Of a stretch of 64,000 bases of DNA, positions 1 through 12,191 are shown one piece after another. Position 1 is the first letter of the stretch, and each line of letters begins with the position of its first letter. Both the position numbers and the translations under genes were made by a program. The notes beneath the pieces were generated by a model. The model was not told where the DNA came from, made no database searches, and saw only the letters and a program-made list of their open reading frames with translations. The stretch covers positions 684,609 through 748,608 of the forward strand of contig JAAOMT010000222.1 in the NCBI GenBank assembly GCA_016748015.1. The letters are read 5' to 3'. Source of the DNA: Geosiphon pyriformis (Eukaryota; Glomeromycota; Glomeromycetes; Archaeosporales; Geosiphonaceae).

Positions 1-2133
1 GAATGGGTTTTCATTCTACTGTAGCTTTAGTGTATATAGCAATAATAGCTTTTTGCTTATTGACTGCTGCATTGCTAAGCAAGAATAGTGATTCATTTGC
101 TTCAAATTCGAATGAGAATATATCTGAAAGATTGGCATTTTGGGTAATTTGGGCTATTGGAATAGTATTGTTGAAAGGATTTGATCTTGGTACTGCAACT
201 TCACTTTCAGAAAGTACAGTTTGTTAAAAATCCAATTCTTCTTGCATTGTTAAATAACTAGATTGAGTATGAAACTGAGTGGGTCTTTGTTGAACAAAAT
301 TTCAAGGAACTAGTTAATTATTAGGGTTAAATCTGTTGTGATTTGATAAGAAACGGTTTTGTGGTGTGAATTGGTTTTGTTGGACCAATCTTCTGACTGG
401 TACTTGATATTGTTGAGTGAATGGTGTTTGATATTGTTGAATTGGTAAAAGTTGCTGATATTGTTGCTGCATTGATTGTAGAGCTGGTTAATAGTAATTG
501 TTTTGATTTTGTGGTCTTGGTGAATAATAAATTGGTAGTAGAGATTGGTAATAAGATTGTTGTGGTAAAGAGTAATATTGATTACTCCTGTTTTATTGGT
601 CTCTTTGTAATTTTCTGCAATCTTGTTTTCAGTATTCTGAGATTCCACAATAATGGCAATTTTGAAGTTGGTTGTTGGATGGTCATCCAAAGTTATTTTG
701 GTTGCATTATTGTAGAGGTTAATATCTTTGTAATTGTTGCTGCTGTTGTTGTTGGTTTGTAAAGTAGCTTTCAACTTTTTTTGTGAGTTGGTTTATCTTC
801 TCTTCAGCTACTGAGCTGGTTTTTCCAATAGCTAGGTTGACAATTTTGGTGTGGTTTGCTTCTTCTATTGCCATTTCATAGTTTTTGTATGTCTAATGGC
901 AGTAATTTGGTCTTCTGGAGCATGTAGACAAACTTTCTTAATAAGTTTGTCTTTTAATCCTGTTATAAATTGATCCAGAATTTGGGCATCGGAATAGTAG
1001 TCATTGGTTTCTAATTGTCAAATTCATCTAAGAAGTTTATTAAATCTTTCAAAATAAGTTATGACAGTTTCAGATGTTTTTTGTTTGATATTGCAAAAGC
1101 AATTGTGAAGAGTAATAGAGGTGTTGTTGTCAGTAAATTGTTGTAAAAAAGCATCTTTAAATGCTTGCCAGTTTTCAAATGATTCTTCTAAGTTTTCAAA
1201 CCATTCTCCTGCAGTTCCTTGAAGAAAGTATAAGATTGCTTTGAGCATTCTTGCTGCATTTCAACCATTTGCATCTTCTGCTTTCTGAACTTTGTCAAGC
1301 CATTCTTGAAGGCTAATATTATTATCTTTACCAGTAAATTCTGGAATCTTTGCAATGTAAGCAGTTGCCATTTCTTCTTTGTTTTCTGTAGTTTCTCTTT
1401 ATTCTGATTCAGTTTCCTTACTTTCCAAGTTCTCTGAATAATTACTTTCATTTTCTTGTAAGTAATCAATAATATTGGTGCTGGTTGATATTGGTTTCTG
1501 TTGTTAAGTAGGATTTCTAGATAACTGAAAGTTTTCTGGTTTGGAGAAACAGTTAAGTGGTGAATTTGGTGTTTGTAATCGAGCAAGTAAAATTGGAAAT
1601 AGTGTAATAGAAAGTGGTAATTTGATACTGGTTTTTTGTTCAGGTGTTTGTAAGTATTTGGTAGTTGTTCTTGGTGTTTTTGGAGTATTTGAAGTGGTAC
1701 TTAAGTGTTGTTTTAGTTTTTGTTTGTCTTTGTTGCTTGTTTTTGTCTCTGATTTAAAGTCAATAGAGTATTTAAACTGTACTAGATATGTTTTTTCACA
1801 ATACTTGATAATGTTAAAATTAAGTTCTTGGAAGTAGGTGGCAAGTGTTTCATTGTTAAGGTCTTTAGTTTTCAACTGTAAATAGTGTACTAAATTATTA
1901 TAGAAGTTGCTTCTAACTTCTGAGATATTGTAATTTCTAAGAAGATAATTATTGATATGGTTTTCAATATACTAGTAAAGTGTCTTCTTAACAATTTCAA
2001 TTCTGTCTGGAATGTTGAATTTCTGCTTGTAATGGGTGTAAATTAACTGATAATACTCTAGAGTTGTTGTGTCTGATATGGTTGTCACTTTGAATTTGTT
2101 GTTGCTGTGTTATTTCTGTGGAAGAGCACCAAA
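1..2133 (-). pseudogene. Ty3/gypsy family 1 Gag to protease start (element A, decayed)
   Basis: Minus-strand internal part of an LTR retrotransposon running from its 5' LTR (ending at 2134) off the left edge. The best block, 1024-1248, encodes the retrotransposon Gag core (GTAGEWFEN, then TDNNTSITL) and is nearly the same as 33283-33503 on the plus strand. The Gag N-terminal part is at 1504-1875 and beyond. The zinc knuckle near 600-680 reads CHYCGIS, then Tyr where the metal-binding His is expected, then a stop, so it is broken; the change is His CAC to TAC. The extreme left end (about 1-230) lines up with the protease-proximal segment at 34300-34530. Several stops and frame changes make it non-functional. 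In a living copy Gag would form the cytoplasmic particle that packages the RNA. Confidence 0.85.
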
Positions 2134-3106
2134 TATTACTGGAGGTTTTTGGTCTTTTTTCTTGAATGTTTTTAATGTTAATTTGCTGTGAATTTACATT
2201 CTCAGGAAGTAGTTAGACCTCTAATAACTAAATTTATCTTTAAATTATCTCCTATAATTTGAACTGCTGGGCTTATAAGTGAAATAGCCAATTCTATGCC
2301 AGTTACTTTGTGTAGTTGCATTGTAGTAAATGTCAACTCTTTCCCAGGAATTGTTTATCTGGAAGCTCACTAAAAATGTGTAGTTACTTTGCTGTAAAAG
2401 TCAATTTTTTTACAGAAATCTCATCTGTAGACTACTCTAATAATTATAATAAGAAAAGAAAAAAAAAATAAAAAAAATGTAAAAGAAATAGAATTTTATC
2501 AAGAAAAACGTTTTTTATCTAGGCCTAAAGTTACTAACAGATTACTGAAATTGGTAGCTAATCAATTTCAAAACGTTAGTTTGTGTTAAAGAAGTTTCAA
2601 GTATAATAATTAAAGAATTTGGTTTTCGAATATTTAATTTTTTATTTGAATGTGTAAAAGATAATTTGTTTTAATTAAGATATCTAAAGTAGAATGCTAT
2701 GGTAAGATACTATGAAAAGATACATTTTTTTGAAGAGAGAAGCTCTTCTTTTATACAACTTGTTATAGTACTAGTCTTTGAACTTGCACTTTTTTTTTTG
2801 CTACAATTTGGGTAAACTAAAAATACATTTCGGTGAACTACAAGTTATTTCACTGAACTATTTGATTATTTCGGCCAATTTCCATTAATTTCGGCGAATT
2901 TTGACTATGTTAAATGGTTCAGGGTATTGTGTAATTTGATTATCTTAATTTTTAGAGTACAAATTGAATTATTGATTGAGTAATGATATTTGATAATTTG
3001 ATTAAATAATAAGTAATAATCGAAATAATAATAATATATGCTAATTAATAATAGAAATTATGAGGGTAATTTTATACTAATTAATAGCTAAATTCTATTG
3101 GTAACA
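2134..3106 (-). repeat. 5' LTR of element A, family 1
   Basis: About 973 bp matching the reverse complement of the LTRs at 31400-32380 and 40265-41244. Its ends read TATTAC (degenerate TGTTAC) at 2134 and GTAACA at 3101-3106. The TATA-like stretch, the roughly 20-bp U3 repeats and the AT-rich 5' end are in the expected order for the minus strand. The primer-binding region lies just left of 2134, where AGAGCACCA is visible on the plus strand. The partner LTR is outside the window, so no target duplication can be tested. Confidence 0.9.
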
Positions 3107-4115
3107 AAATCTAACAACTTATGTTTAAAGAACTTGCCAAAAATACCATTACTATTAACAAAATTTATTATTAATACCACTTTTTTTTTTACTTGTACCT
3201 AATTAAAAGGTCTCAAATTGAACAAAAATAAATAATAGACAGCTTTATTAAAAAAATCTCTAAACAAACATGCCTTGAACTTTAGCCTTTTTTTGATTAA
3301 ACAGTTTTATTTTTTATATATACTTTTGCTAATAAAACTAAATTAAGTTCTGTATTCAATAATAGGTTGTAAAATAACTAAGACCAAATAGAAAAACTAC
3401 TTATCCAAAATAGTTTTGTACAAGACCACAAATGAAAAAAACTTCACATCTGAATTTGTTTTTTTCAAACTTAGATTAAAAAGATTCTTAATTAACAGAA
3501 AAATACCCAAGTATCAATGAGTTTTATCTACTTTTACAATCGAAATAGGTAGTTTGTTTATGCTCAAAAAAATTTTGCTGGCTTTTAAATTGATTAAAAT
3601 AGCTACTGTCTTATTTGTATTTATTGAAATATCTATAATATTAAAAAATTTGCTAGCAATATTCAATATATTTTGTGTTTCTATATAATAATTGTTAATT
3701 CAAATTGTATTATTCACATAAGCTTCAACTGTTAAATAGAAGATTAGATCTGTATTTAATTTAATTCTGCTTATTTTAGCAACAAATCTAAAGTTAACAC
3801 AATATTTGAACAAAAATTTTTGTTTTTTTACTTAAAATAAAAAAAATTGTAAAAGATTTTTCAAAAAAAAAATAAAAAAATCTCTTCTTAATTCAATCTG
3901 TTATGAACTTTATAATCCTTAAACAATTTAAAGTTTGTCATAACTTTATTTGTGCAATTATTATAAATATGGCCAAAAAACTTAATAAACTTATTATATA
4001 TTTTGATTTGAATTAAGCTGTTTTTCAGATATAGTCAGTTCATTGAATTATATGCTTTTTGCATATTCTAAAACATTAACCAGATTTCTCTTTTTAGTAT
4101 TCATAATATTTAATA
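3107..4115 (-). pseudogene. Decayed LINE reverse transcriptase relic
   Basis: No open frame remains, but the plus-strand sequence tracks the LINE ORF2 region 14850-15930 with many A/T substitutions. Examples are ATAGCTACTGTCTT near 3600 (same 14-mer near 15430), the segment near 3720 matching the FVDD catalytic region, and AATAAACTTATTATATATTTTGAT near 3985 matching the segment around 15820. This is therefore an old minus-strand copy of the same or a related LINE, truncated on the left where LTR element A begins. It supplies no protein. The right boundary is approximate. Confidence 0.75.
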
Positions 4116-5492
4116 AATTTTATAAAAAAAAATTAAAAAATAATAATAATTAACAATAATTTATTATTAAAAATAAAAAAACAGAAGCAATAATAAAAAC
4201 TTGTAATTTTATATTTTTTAAAATCTGTTATGTTTTTTATTTACAATATTAAAATAATTTTAAAATACCAAAAAAATATATTTTAATTTAATTTGTTTTT
4301 ACTTTTATATTAATTTTAAAATGAATTATTATAAAAAAAAACTACATAATATAAAACTTAAATTATATAAAAAATTATTACAATTTATTACAAAAAAAGC
4401 AAAAATAGTAGTTATAATTATTATTTAAATCTATTATAAAATTAAGTAATATATCAACAAAAATTACTTAATACTAATAAAAAACACCAAAAAATATGTT
4501 AACAAAAATTCAAAAATTAGTTACAAAAAAAACCAGCAAAAATTAGAAACATCTGTCAAACATCCAAAAAAATTGTTATATAATTAGTAAAAAAAACAAT
4601 GAATTTATTTGTTAAAAAACAAATTTTATTATTTTTTATTAAAAAATAAAATACAAATTTTATTAAAAATAGTATTATTATTAATATTAACTTTACAAAT
4701 ATTTAAAACTTTTAGCTATATTGAAAAACTTAAACAATATAATTGAAAAAACATATTAATTATAAATAGATACTTATTACTATTTTAAAAGTTTTTTTTT
4801 TACCAAAATTTAAAGTGCAGTTTGAAAACTGTAAAGAAAAATTAAAATTAAAATCTAAAAAAAAACTTATTAAAAAATTAGAAATAAAACCAATTACAAA
4901 ACAAGTTACTAAAATAAGCAACCAGTCTAAAAATCATAAAACCCATAATTAAGAATCTTTTAATAATCAAAACTCTTTGAAAGATATATATAAAAACATA
5001 ATTTTATTATTACTACTAGTAGAAAATGATGACAAAATAACTATATTATATATCACAGATTTTTCAGAAAAAAAAAGATATAAACATGTATACATGGTAG
5101 AAAAGCCCAAAAAACAGCAAGTACATGAGTTATATCTAATTTAGAACACTTTTCTGTTGCATTGTATTGAGTTTTAAAGTTCTCAACTAATTTGGATGCT
5201 TTTTTACATATCTTTAATCTTAACTATAAATTTTTGAATTTTTCAAACAGATAATAACTGACTGTTAAAAAATAACAAAATTTTCCGAGAGCATTCACGT
5301 GGTTCCAACTACAATGGATGCTTAGGTCAAGGTAGTTTCGTCACTAATCGCCCTATAAACTACGCCTTGTAATACTTGTATAGACGACCAACACGTATAA
5401 ATACAGCTTATTTCAAGTGACTGTACAAGTAGCGGTAGTTGAATCGACCAACTTCACCTTAACTAAGCAATAATTTTGATCTCGGTCCAAAA
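4116..5492. other. AT-rich stretch and upstream flank of SPT16
   Basis: From 4116 to about 5270 the sequence is very AT-rich with homopolymer runs and no supportable gene. A lysine-rich open run near 4800-4950 is low complexity and is not called. Composition changes abruptly near 5280 to a more balanced, host-gene-like sequence that continues to the SPT16 start codon. That last 210 bp is the likely proximal promoter and 5' leader; no certain TATA or transcription start can be assigned. Confidence 0.5.
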
Positions 5493-8400
5493 ATGCGCGA
5501 AGGAAGAGAACAGCTTCGTTTTGACGCCAAAACGTTTCATAAACGCGCTCGTACTTTTTTGTCTTCTTGGAAGGTTTGTCTTGAGTGAATCACGGGTCCT
5601 TCATGCCTGAGACAGGGTGGTGTTTGCTACCAGAAAAAAACGCGTCTGGTTCAATTTTGGAAATCTAAGGGAAATTCCGGACTAACTCCGTGAATTATTA
5701 TACATTCATCGGCTTGCTTGCTGAAAATATGTGGGTTTGCGTTAGGCTTCATTAAATAGAGGTCCTTCCGATGAACTTTTCAAAGGCGCCACAGCCATCC
5801 TTATCGCTGTAGGTGACATGGTTGATGAGTATCCATATCAAAAATCTTTGGCTTTCGAGGTATTCATTAATAGTGTGTTAAAAACCGAGTAATTCTTTAA
5901 AAAAAAACATTTTTTGACACAAAGCACTTTATTATTCATTAGGCCTGGCTGTTGGGCAATGAAATATCAGGAGTATTACTTCTTTTAACGCCTGAAAAGA
6001 TTCACTTTGTTACAAACGAAAATAAAGGTCCCAAATAATTATTTCAGAATTTTTTACACTGCAAAAACTCATATTTTGCCAATTTCTAGCTGCGTTATTG
6101 GAGGATTTAAAACAAGGAGAGAAGCAGGTACCGATCGAAATACATAAGCGAACAAGAGATTCCAACCATAATCGTAAACTATTTGAGCAAATCGCTGCTA
6201 TTGTAAAGGAAATCAGCCCAGAGGTAATTCAAAAAGTTTAAAATAAACCTCGTTTTTATTTATCACCTGTAAAAACACGTGAATTTCAATCAATAGAAGC
6301 GAATAGGAATAATACCTAAACAAAGATACTCCGGGGGTTTTATAGAAGACTGGAACAAGGTCTATGATGAGATAAAAACTGATTTGGTGGAAGTTGATGT
6401 TTCGTCCGGTGTGGCATCGTCCCTAGCAATCAAAGATGAGGATGAACTGGTAAATAGTTTGTACATCTTCTCTCAATGCTCCTAATGATTAATTTATTTT
6501 GATTGTTCAAATAGAAAACTATACGTAACGCAAGCAAGATAAGTTCCCTTATAATGAGGCGTGTTTATGACACACTGGGGACTATAATCGATGAAGGCAA
6601 GGACATGACTCATGAAAAATTTGCCGACGAAATTCAAATAATGTTCGAAGATGATAAATGGCTTGAAGGTCGTATTTCTGGTCAAGATGTAAGAATACCT
6701 TTAGGTATCTTGAAAAGTCTCAGCGATCATCTCAATCTCTCAAAATAATGTTTTTTTAATATTATCTCAAAGCTTGATTTCGGAAAGCTGGAATCATGTT
6801 ACACCCCAATTATTCAGAGTGGTGGAAATTACGATTTGAAAACATCGGCCCAATCTGACGAAGGAAAACTACACACTGAAATTGGTGGAATTGTTCTTTG
6901 CTCATTAGGTGCCCGATATAAGTATTATTGCTCAAATATCGGAAGGACAATATTAATACAGCCAAATAAAGTATGTTATTAATATTACTCCTGCTTGCAA
7001 TAAACCATGTAAGTAAATCGATGATTTTGACCTTGATCTGCTTTTTTTCGAAATAGACCCAGGAAAAGAATTATCAGTTCCTGATAGACCTTCAACGCCA
7101 CGTAGTGGATACAGTCAAGGATGGCACAAAAATACGCGACGTATATTCTAAAGCTATTGACTTTATCAAAAATAAAAGGCCTGACCTGGAAAAATTTTTT
7201 TTAAAGACTATTGGTTTTGGGGTAGTGTCTTCCTATTCAATTGGTTTTGAAAGTTTTATATATATACACATATATGTGGCTGCCTTCATACTCTCACTTT
7301 TTTTAACAGATGGGTCTTGAATTCAGAGAAGGAAATTATATATTAAGTCCAAAAAATACTAGAGAGCTTAAGAATGGTATGATTTTAAATCTCTCTCTAG
7401 GATTTCAAGGTTTAGTCAATGAGAATCCGACAGACGAGCAGAGTAAAAGGCAGGGATTCAAATTTTCTTATTTATCAAATAGCTTCTTTGAAACATTCTT
7501 TGTATTAGTAAGAGACTAATCACAAGATCATTTTATAGTTATTCACTGTTAATAATTGATACTATTCGAGTAACCAACGAAAGATCTGCCATTTTGACGG
7601 ATTTTTCGAAAAAGCTTGATTCCGTATCCTATACTTTCAAAGTACACTATCTGGATTAATTCTTTTAATAAAAATGGTACTCGCCTCTAAGTCGATTTTT
7701 TCTTTCTTTAAAGGATGAAACAGAGAGCGATCAAGAAGCCAAGAAAGAAAACAAACGGCCTGCTAAGCCAACCGAAACCAAAAAATCGCCCCCTAAAAAA
7801 AGTGCTGTTCTGAGATCAAAATTCCGGAGCGAGGAACAGGTTGGAGTTTTCTCGTGCAAATTGCTCTTGGGCATATTATGCGTACGATAATCATTTCAAA
7901 TATAAATAGCATGAAACACCAGATCAAAGGCGCCGGCAACATCAAAGGGAGCTAGCTGCACAAAAACAAGCTGAAGGGTTAGCTAGGTTTGCAGAGTCTG
8001 ACGATCCTCAAACCAGTCAACAACAAGCAGTTTTTCAAAAGTTTGAAAGCTATAAACGGGATTCTTCTATGCCAAAGGAGATTAAAGAATTGAAGGTATG
8101 AAGAAAAGATCTCAAATATGGTAGAGGCTTTTTACGCTGACTCAACTTTTAGATTGTTGTAGATCCTAGAAATGATTCGATTATCTTGCCTATCTTTGGT
8201 CTCGCGGTCCCTTTTCATATCTCAACTTTGAAAAACGCCAGCAAAACTGAGGAAGGTGATTATGTCTATCTACGTCTCAATTTTTTAACCCCCAATCAAG
8301 CCACCGGGAAAAAAGAAGATATGGTGAGTTGCTTTTCTTACGGAGATAATGGAGTTTAAAATACTTCAAATTAAATTCGAATATGCTTCCTATTTTGCAC

Positions 8401-10492
8401 TTGAGCCTTTCGATGATTCCGATGCCAATTTTGTCCGTGCTGTTACTTACCGAAGCACTGATCCGTATTTGTCTGAAGTTCATAAGAAAATACTTGACCT
8501 TAAAAAAACTGCTGCCAAAAAGTAAGATTTTTTCTACGAGAAAGGCATATCCGTTCAATATCCAATTGAATACTCGTTTTTATTAATTAGGGAAGCAGAG
8601 AGAAAGGAAAGAGCAGACATCATTGAGCAAGATAAACTTATCGAGTTGAGAGGTCGTAACATTTTTTTTTTTCAAACTAATCATTCATCATTCTGATTGT
8701 ATCACTAATTGCTGTGTATTCAGGTCGACGACCTCAGCGTTTGCCTGATGTCTTTGCGAGACCAGGACTCGAAGGAAAACGGGCTCCTGGGGAACTGGAG
8801 ATTCACCAGAATGGCTTGAGATACAACTCAAGTAAAACTAATCAAAAAATAGGTTAGGCCTTATATTTTTTCAGTATGATATACAAACTTCCTTATTATT
8901 TATCGCTGTACCCATAATTTGGGTTTTAATAGATATATTATTCAGTAATGTCCAGCATCTCTTTTTTCAACCTTGCGATCATGAGCTTATTGTTCTGTTG
9001 CACGTCCATTTGAAGAATCCTGTTATGATCGGAAAGAAAAAGACAAAAGTAAATTTTCGGTTATAAATGATCTGGGTTTCTTTGATTTCTACTTGACCGT
9101 CTTTCTTTTCTCCTTTAATAGGATATTCAATTTTACCGCGAGGCATCTGATGTTCAGTTTGACGAAACTGGAAATCGAAAAAGGAAATATCGATACGGTG
9201 ATGAGGACGAGTTGGGAGCCGAGCAGGAAGAAAGAAGAAGAAGGATATTATTGAACAAAGAATTTAAATTATTTGCTGAAAAAATCTTTGAAGCGGTGAG
9301 TAATGAGTAATTAATGTTCTAGAAATATAAACTAACTCTTTGAATCATTTTTATCTAAATCTAGAGTGAAGCGGTGAGTAATAAGTCATTAATGATTTCG
9401 AAATATAAATAAGTGGTTAAATAAATTCATTTTCTATACGTAGAGTGATGGAAGATTTGAAATCGATGTTCCTTATAGAGATCTAGGCTTCAACGGCGTG
9501 CCATATAGGACCAACGTATTACTTCAACCTACCACCGAATGTTTAGTACATCTAACTGATCCCCCTTTCTTGGTAATAACAATAGCCGACATCGAGGTTG
9601 CACATCTGGAGCGCGTAGTGGTAAGGAACTTGATAATTTCAAGGTGTCTCCTGTCGCCATGGATTTTATACAATTTTTTGGTTCATTATTTTATAGTATG
9701 GTTTGAAACACTTCGATATCGTATTTGTCTTCAAAGATTACTCTCGGACACCTATTCATATCAACACAATTCCTATGGAACAATTGGAAAATGTAAAAGA
9801 ATGGTTGGAGTAAGTAAAAAATTTCATAATTACCATTTCAAGCCCAGATAATAATAATTTTATATCTGCTCTTAGCTCCGTCGACGTGAGCTTTACCGAA
9901 GGACCTCATAATCTGAATTGGGGCCCAATTATGAAGACTATCAAAGAAAATCCTGCTGAATTTTACAGGATAGGGGGTTGGTCATTCTTAGACGAAGATG
10001 ACAAAGTAATTTTATTTTTGAAATGACTATTTGCTGAATTTTTTATAGATTCCTAAAGATTATTATTTCAATTTTTATAATTATAGGAAGGTTCTGGCGC
10101 ATCTTCCGAATCTGGAAGTGAATATCAACAAAGTGAAAGCGAAGATTCAGAGAGTTCTGTAAGCAATATTAGTTTTGTTCTTAACTTCCAAGCCTTAATT
10201 CTATTTTTAAAATTTTCATATGATGGGAATTATCAAGAGTGACGAAAGTAGTTACGAAGATGATGCTTCTGATGATACTGAGGTGGATGAAAGTGATGAA
10301 TCAGCTCCTGACTGGGACGAATTGGAGGAAAAGGCACGACGAGGTTTGTGCTTCTCTTTCAAGTCGAAATTGACTTCTTACAAATTTAGTAAAGCTCACT
10401 TAATGTTCTTTTCAGCTGATGAAAGAAAACAGGTAGCAAAACGAAAGGACACATCTGATGATGAGCGTAGCAAGAAAAAATTCAGGCACTAA
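5493..10492 (+). CDS. SPT16: FACT complex subunit Spt16 (histone chaperone)
   Basis: Spt16 pairs with Pob3/SSRP1 in the nuclear FACT complex and handles H2A-H2B and nucleosomes during transcription and replication. Predicted exons: 5493-5584, 5760-5859, 5943-6027, 6090-6223, 6297-6449, 6515-6688, 6773-6970, 7057-7221, 7310-7449, 7539-7641, 7714-7839, 7910-8095, 8153-8323, 8406-8521, 8591-8652, 8724-8852, 8933-9048, 9122-9295, 9444-9620, 9697-9809, 9876-10005, 10087-10158, 10238-10343, 10416-10492. All phases close, giving about 1032 residues, close to the yeast length of about 1035. The order is: aminopeptidase-like N-lobe (1-180; [12 protein letters not shown]), M24-like pita-bread fold (190-450; [28 protein letters not shown]), middle/PH-like region (540-950; FREASD-type block [41 protein letters not shown]), then an acidic Ser/Glu/Asp tail with a basic end. 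Typical M24 catalytic residues are not expected in Spt16. No frameshift is seen. The exon 1 donor (GTGAAT) is the least certain junction. Confidence 0.96.
7450..7538 (+). other. Probable GC-AG intron in SPT16
   Basis: Between exon 9 and exon 10 the conserved protein (ending EQSK, resuming SYSLLIIDT) can be joined in frame only by cutting after AG at 7449, so the intron starts GC rather than GT and ends TTTTATAG. The exon 9 remainder of two bases plus the first T of exon 10 makes the Ser codon. GT alternatives further right (7502, 7508) would leave introns of 30-37 nt and insert unrelated residues. Confidence 0.7.
9290..9446 (+). repeat. Tandem duplication creating a 9-nt microexon in SPT16
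   Basis: A 78-bp unit beginning GAAGCGGTGAGTAAT occurs at 9290 and again at 9368. Each copy carries the end of an exon, a GTGAGT donor, an intron body with AATATAAA, and a TAG acceptor followed by AGT. Splicing both copies yields a 9-nt exon (9365-9373) that adds Ser-Glu-Ala in frame. Skipping it, with one intron 9296-9443, yields the standard protein. The two copies have diverged, so the duplication is not very recent. Confidence 0.75.
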
Positions 10493-11240
10493 GAGAGCTG
10501 ATTAGCATTTAGGATATCGAAGATTCCAGGTATATCATCTGCCATTAAGAACAAATCATAATTATTTCAACTCACAAGTGGCAAATCATGACCATGTACC
10601 CTTAATTAGGAACTCGCTTTTTAAGCCATTAAAATTGATAATTCATATTTCAGACTTATTTCTTATTCCACCATGATGAATATAAATTTACCAGATACTA
10701 CCTTAAGTAGTAAAATCAACAAGATACTCCCCAATCGAACACGAATAATTAAATTTCGTGTTTGTAAAAAAACCTTTTGTATGGAAAAATTTTTATTAAA
10801 AATGACACATTTATAGTATAACGAGAACATCAGTTGCGAAATGGATTAATTATTTGTTTCGATTATGCGATATTCTATATATAGTATTAGGTAATTGAAT
10901 ATACGCGACGAATCGTGGCTAATGCACACCATAGTAACAGAAGTCGGTAGAAAAGCCTTTTACATCATCACACTCAAAAATCTAAAGCTTCGCTAGCGCA
11001 AATTCATCATTTCCATCAATGGTCAGACTTACGACTCTGCGATCTTATTTGACATTTGTGATAATGGTTATCTAAGTGCAATGAAGCTGGTATTAGAGCA
11101 AATAAGGTTTAAGAGTGTAGTTGTGGGATTTTTTCCAACTTATTAGATTATCTTGTAAATCAAATTCATTGTCGTAGTTTGATCTTATTTAATTTATATA
11201 ATATAAAACTAAAACACTTTACTTGATTTTTGAAGCCATT
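10493..11240. other. 3' flank of SPT16, with a possible orphan promoter and first exon
   Basis: Host-like composition without a gene that can be supported. A TATATATAG run lies near 10875. An ATG at 11019 opens a short frame (MVRLTTLRSYLTFVIMVI) with a hydrophobic, signal-peptide-like run before a stop. This could be the 5' end of a gene cut off by the AT-rich repeat DNA that follows, or chance. The SPT16 3' UTR must end somewhere at the left of this stretch; no clear polyadenylation site is identified. Confidence 0.3.
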
Positions 11241-12051
11241 CATATAATATGACTATGTTGCGCTTTTTTGATTTTGTTATTCAATAATTTGGTTAAACTA
11301 TTTTTTGTTTAAAAGCTTAGCTAAAGTTAATGTATATTGGTATTTTTATTTTAAATAAACATATATTTTAAGTATAGTTTATATTTGTTTTTAAAATATG
11401 TAATATAAAAATTATAAACATATATTATTTAATAAAATTTTATTTAAAAAATATATAAAACAAGCTAAATTTATTTATTAATAATAATTTATTATTAATT
11501 TTTGTATTTGAATTATTACAAATTTATTATTATTTACAATTATACAAATTACACACACATATATAATATTATTTTAAATTTTATTTTATATATACTTATA
11601 GTATAATTTAACTATAAACTATTTTTATATAAACTAATTTCTGCATATTAAACATAAATTATACACAAATAATACATAATCAATTATTTAAGCCAATTAA
11701 GACTACATTATAATATATATTATAAAAGTAATTTTATGTTAATTAATAATTTAATAATATTGTTAATAGCTATAATTAAAAATTATTATTAGATTTTTTA
11801 AATATATATTTTTAATATTAATTGCTTTTAATAAACAAAATATTAAATATAAATAAATAATAATTTATAATTTTGATAAATAAGTTTATTATAAATAATT
11901 AATATAATTTATAAAAAAAATAAGCTTTAATTATTAAATATTAAATTAAATATCTTTTTTTAATACTAATATTATATATATATAATTTTTATAATACAAA
12001 ATATTTAGTTATTTTTATATATTTTTTAAGTTATTGTTAATATTTAATTTT
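11241..12051. other. AT-rich spacer without genes
   Basis: Almost only A and T, with runs such as AATTTATTATTAATTTTTG. No reading frame, RNA gene or recognisable repeat family is visible. It abuts the 3' tail of the LINE at 12052. Confidence 0.6.
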
Positions 12052-12191
12052 TATTATTATTATTATTATTATTATTTAACGAGTGAGGTCCACACACAAC
12101 CTAGCACTATACATCAAAGAAATGATCTAAACTAGGCGTGAATCATGCACTTTCTACACGTGACCAGCCACTCAGGCCAGTCAGGACAACA
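12052..12191 (-). repeat. LINE 3' UTR and (TAA)n tail
   Basis: After the ORF2 stop comes a UTR of about 115 bp ending CACTCGTTAAA and then eight or so TAA units (seen as ATT repeats at 12053-12076 on the plus strand). The UTR shares the box CATG/CACG-TGTAGAAA, then GCATGATT and TCGTTAAA with the 3' end of the ORF1-only element at 24850-24985. Tails of simple TAA repeats rather than poly(A) are known from I-type LINEs. The shared box is a candidate reverse-transcriptase recognition site. Confidence 0.8.

Noticed and set aside
3-762. Open frames 3-227 and 421-762 on the plus strand
   Set aside because: Antisense shadows of the minus-strand Gag/protease of element A; the same shadow appears opposite element B at 34311-34529.
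4795-4950. Lysine-rich reading frame upstream of SPT16
   Set aside because: Low-complexity A-rich sequence; short, no start context and no family resemblance.
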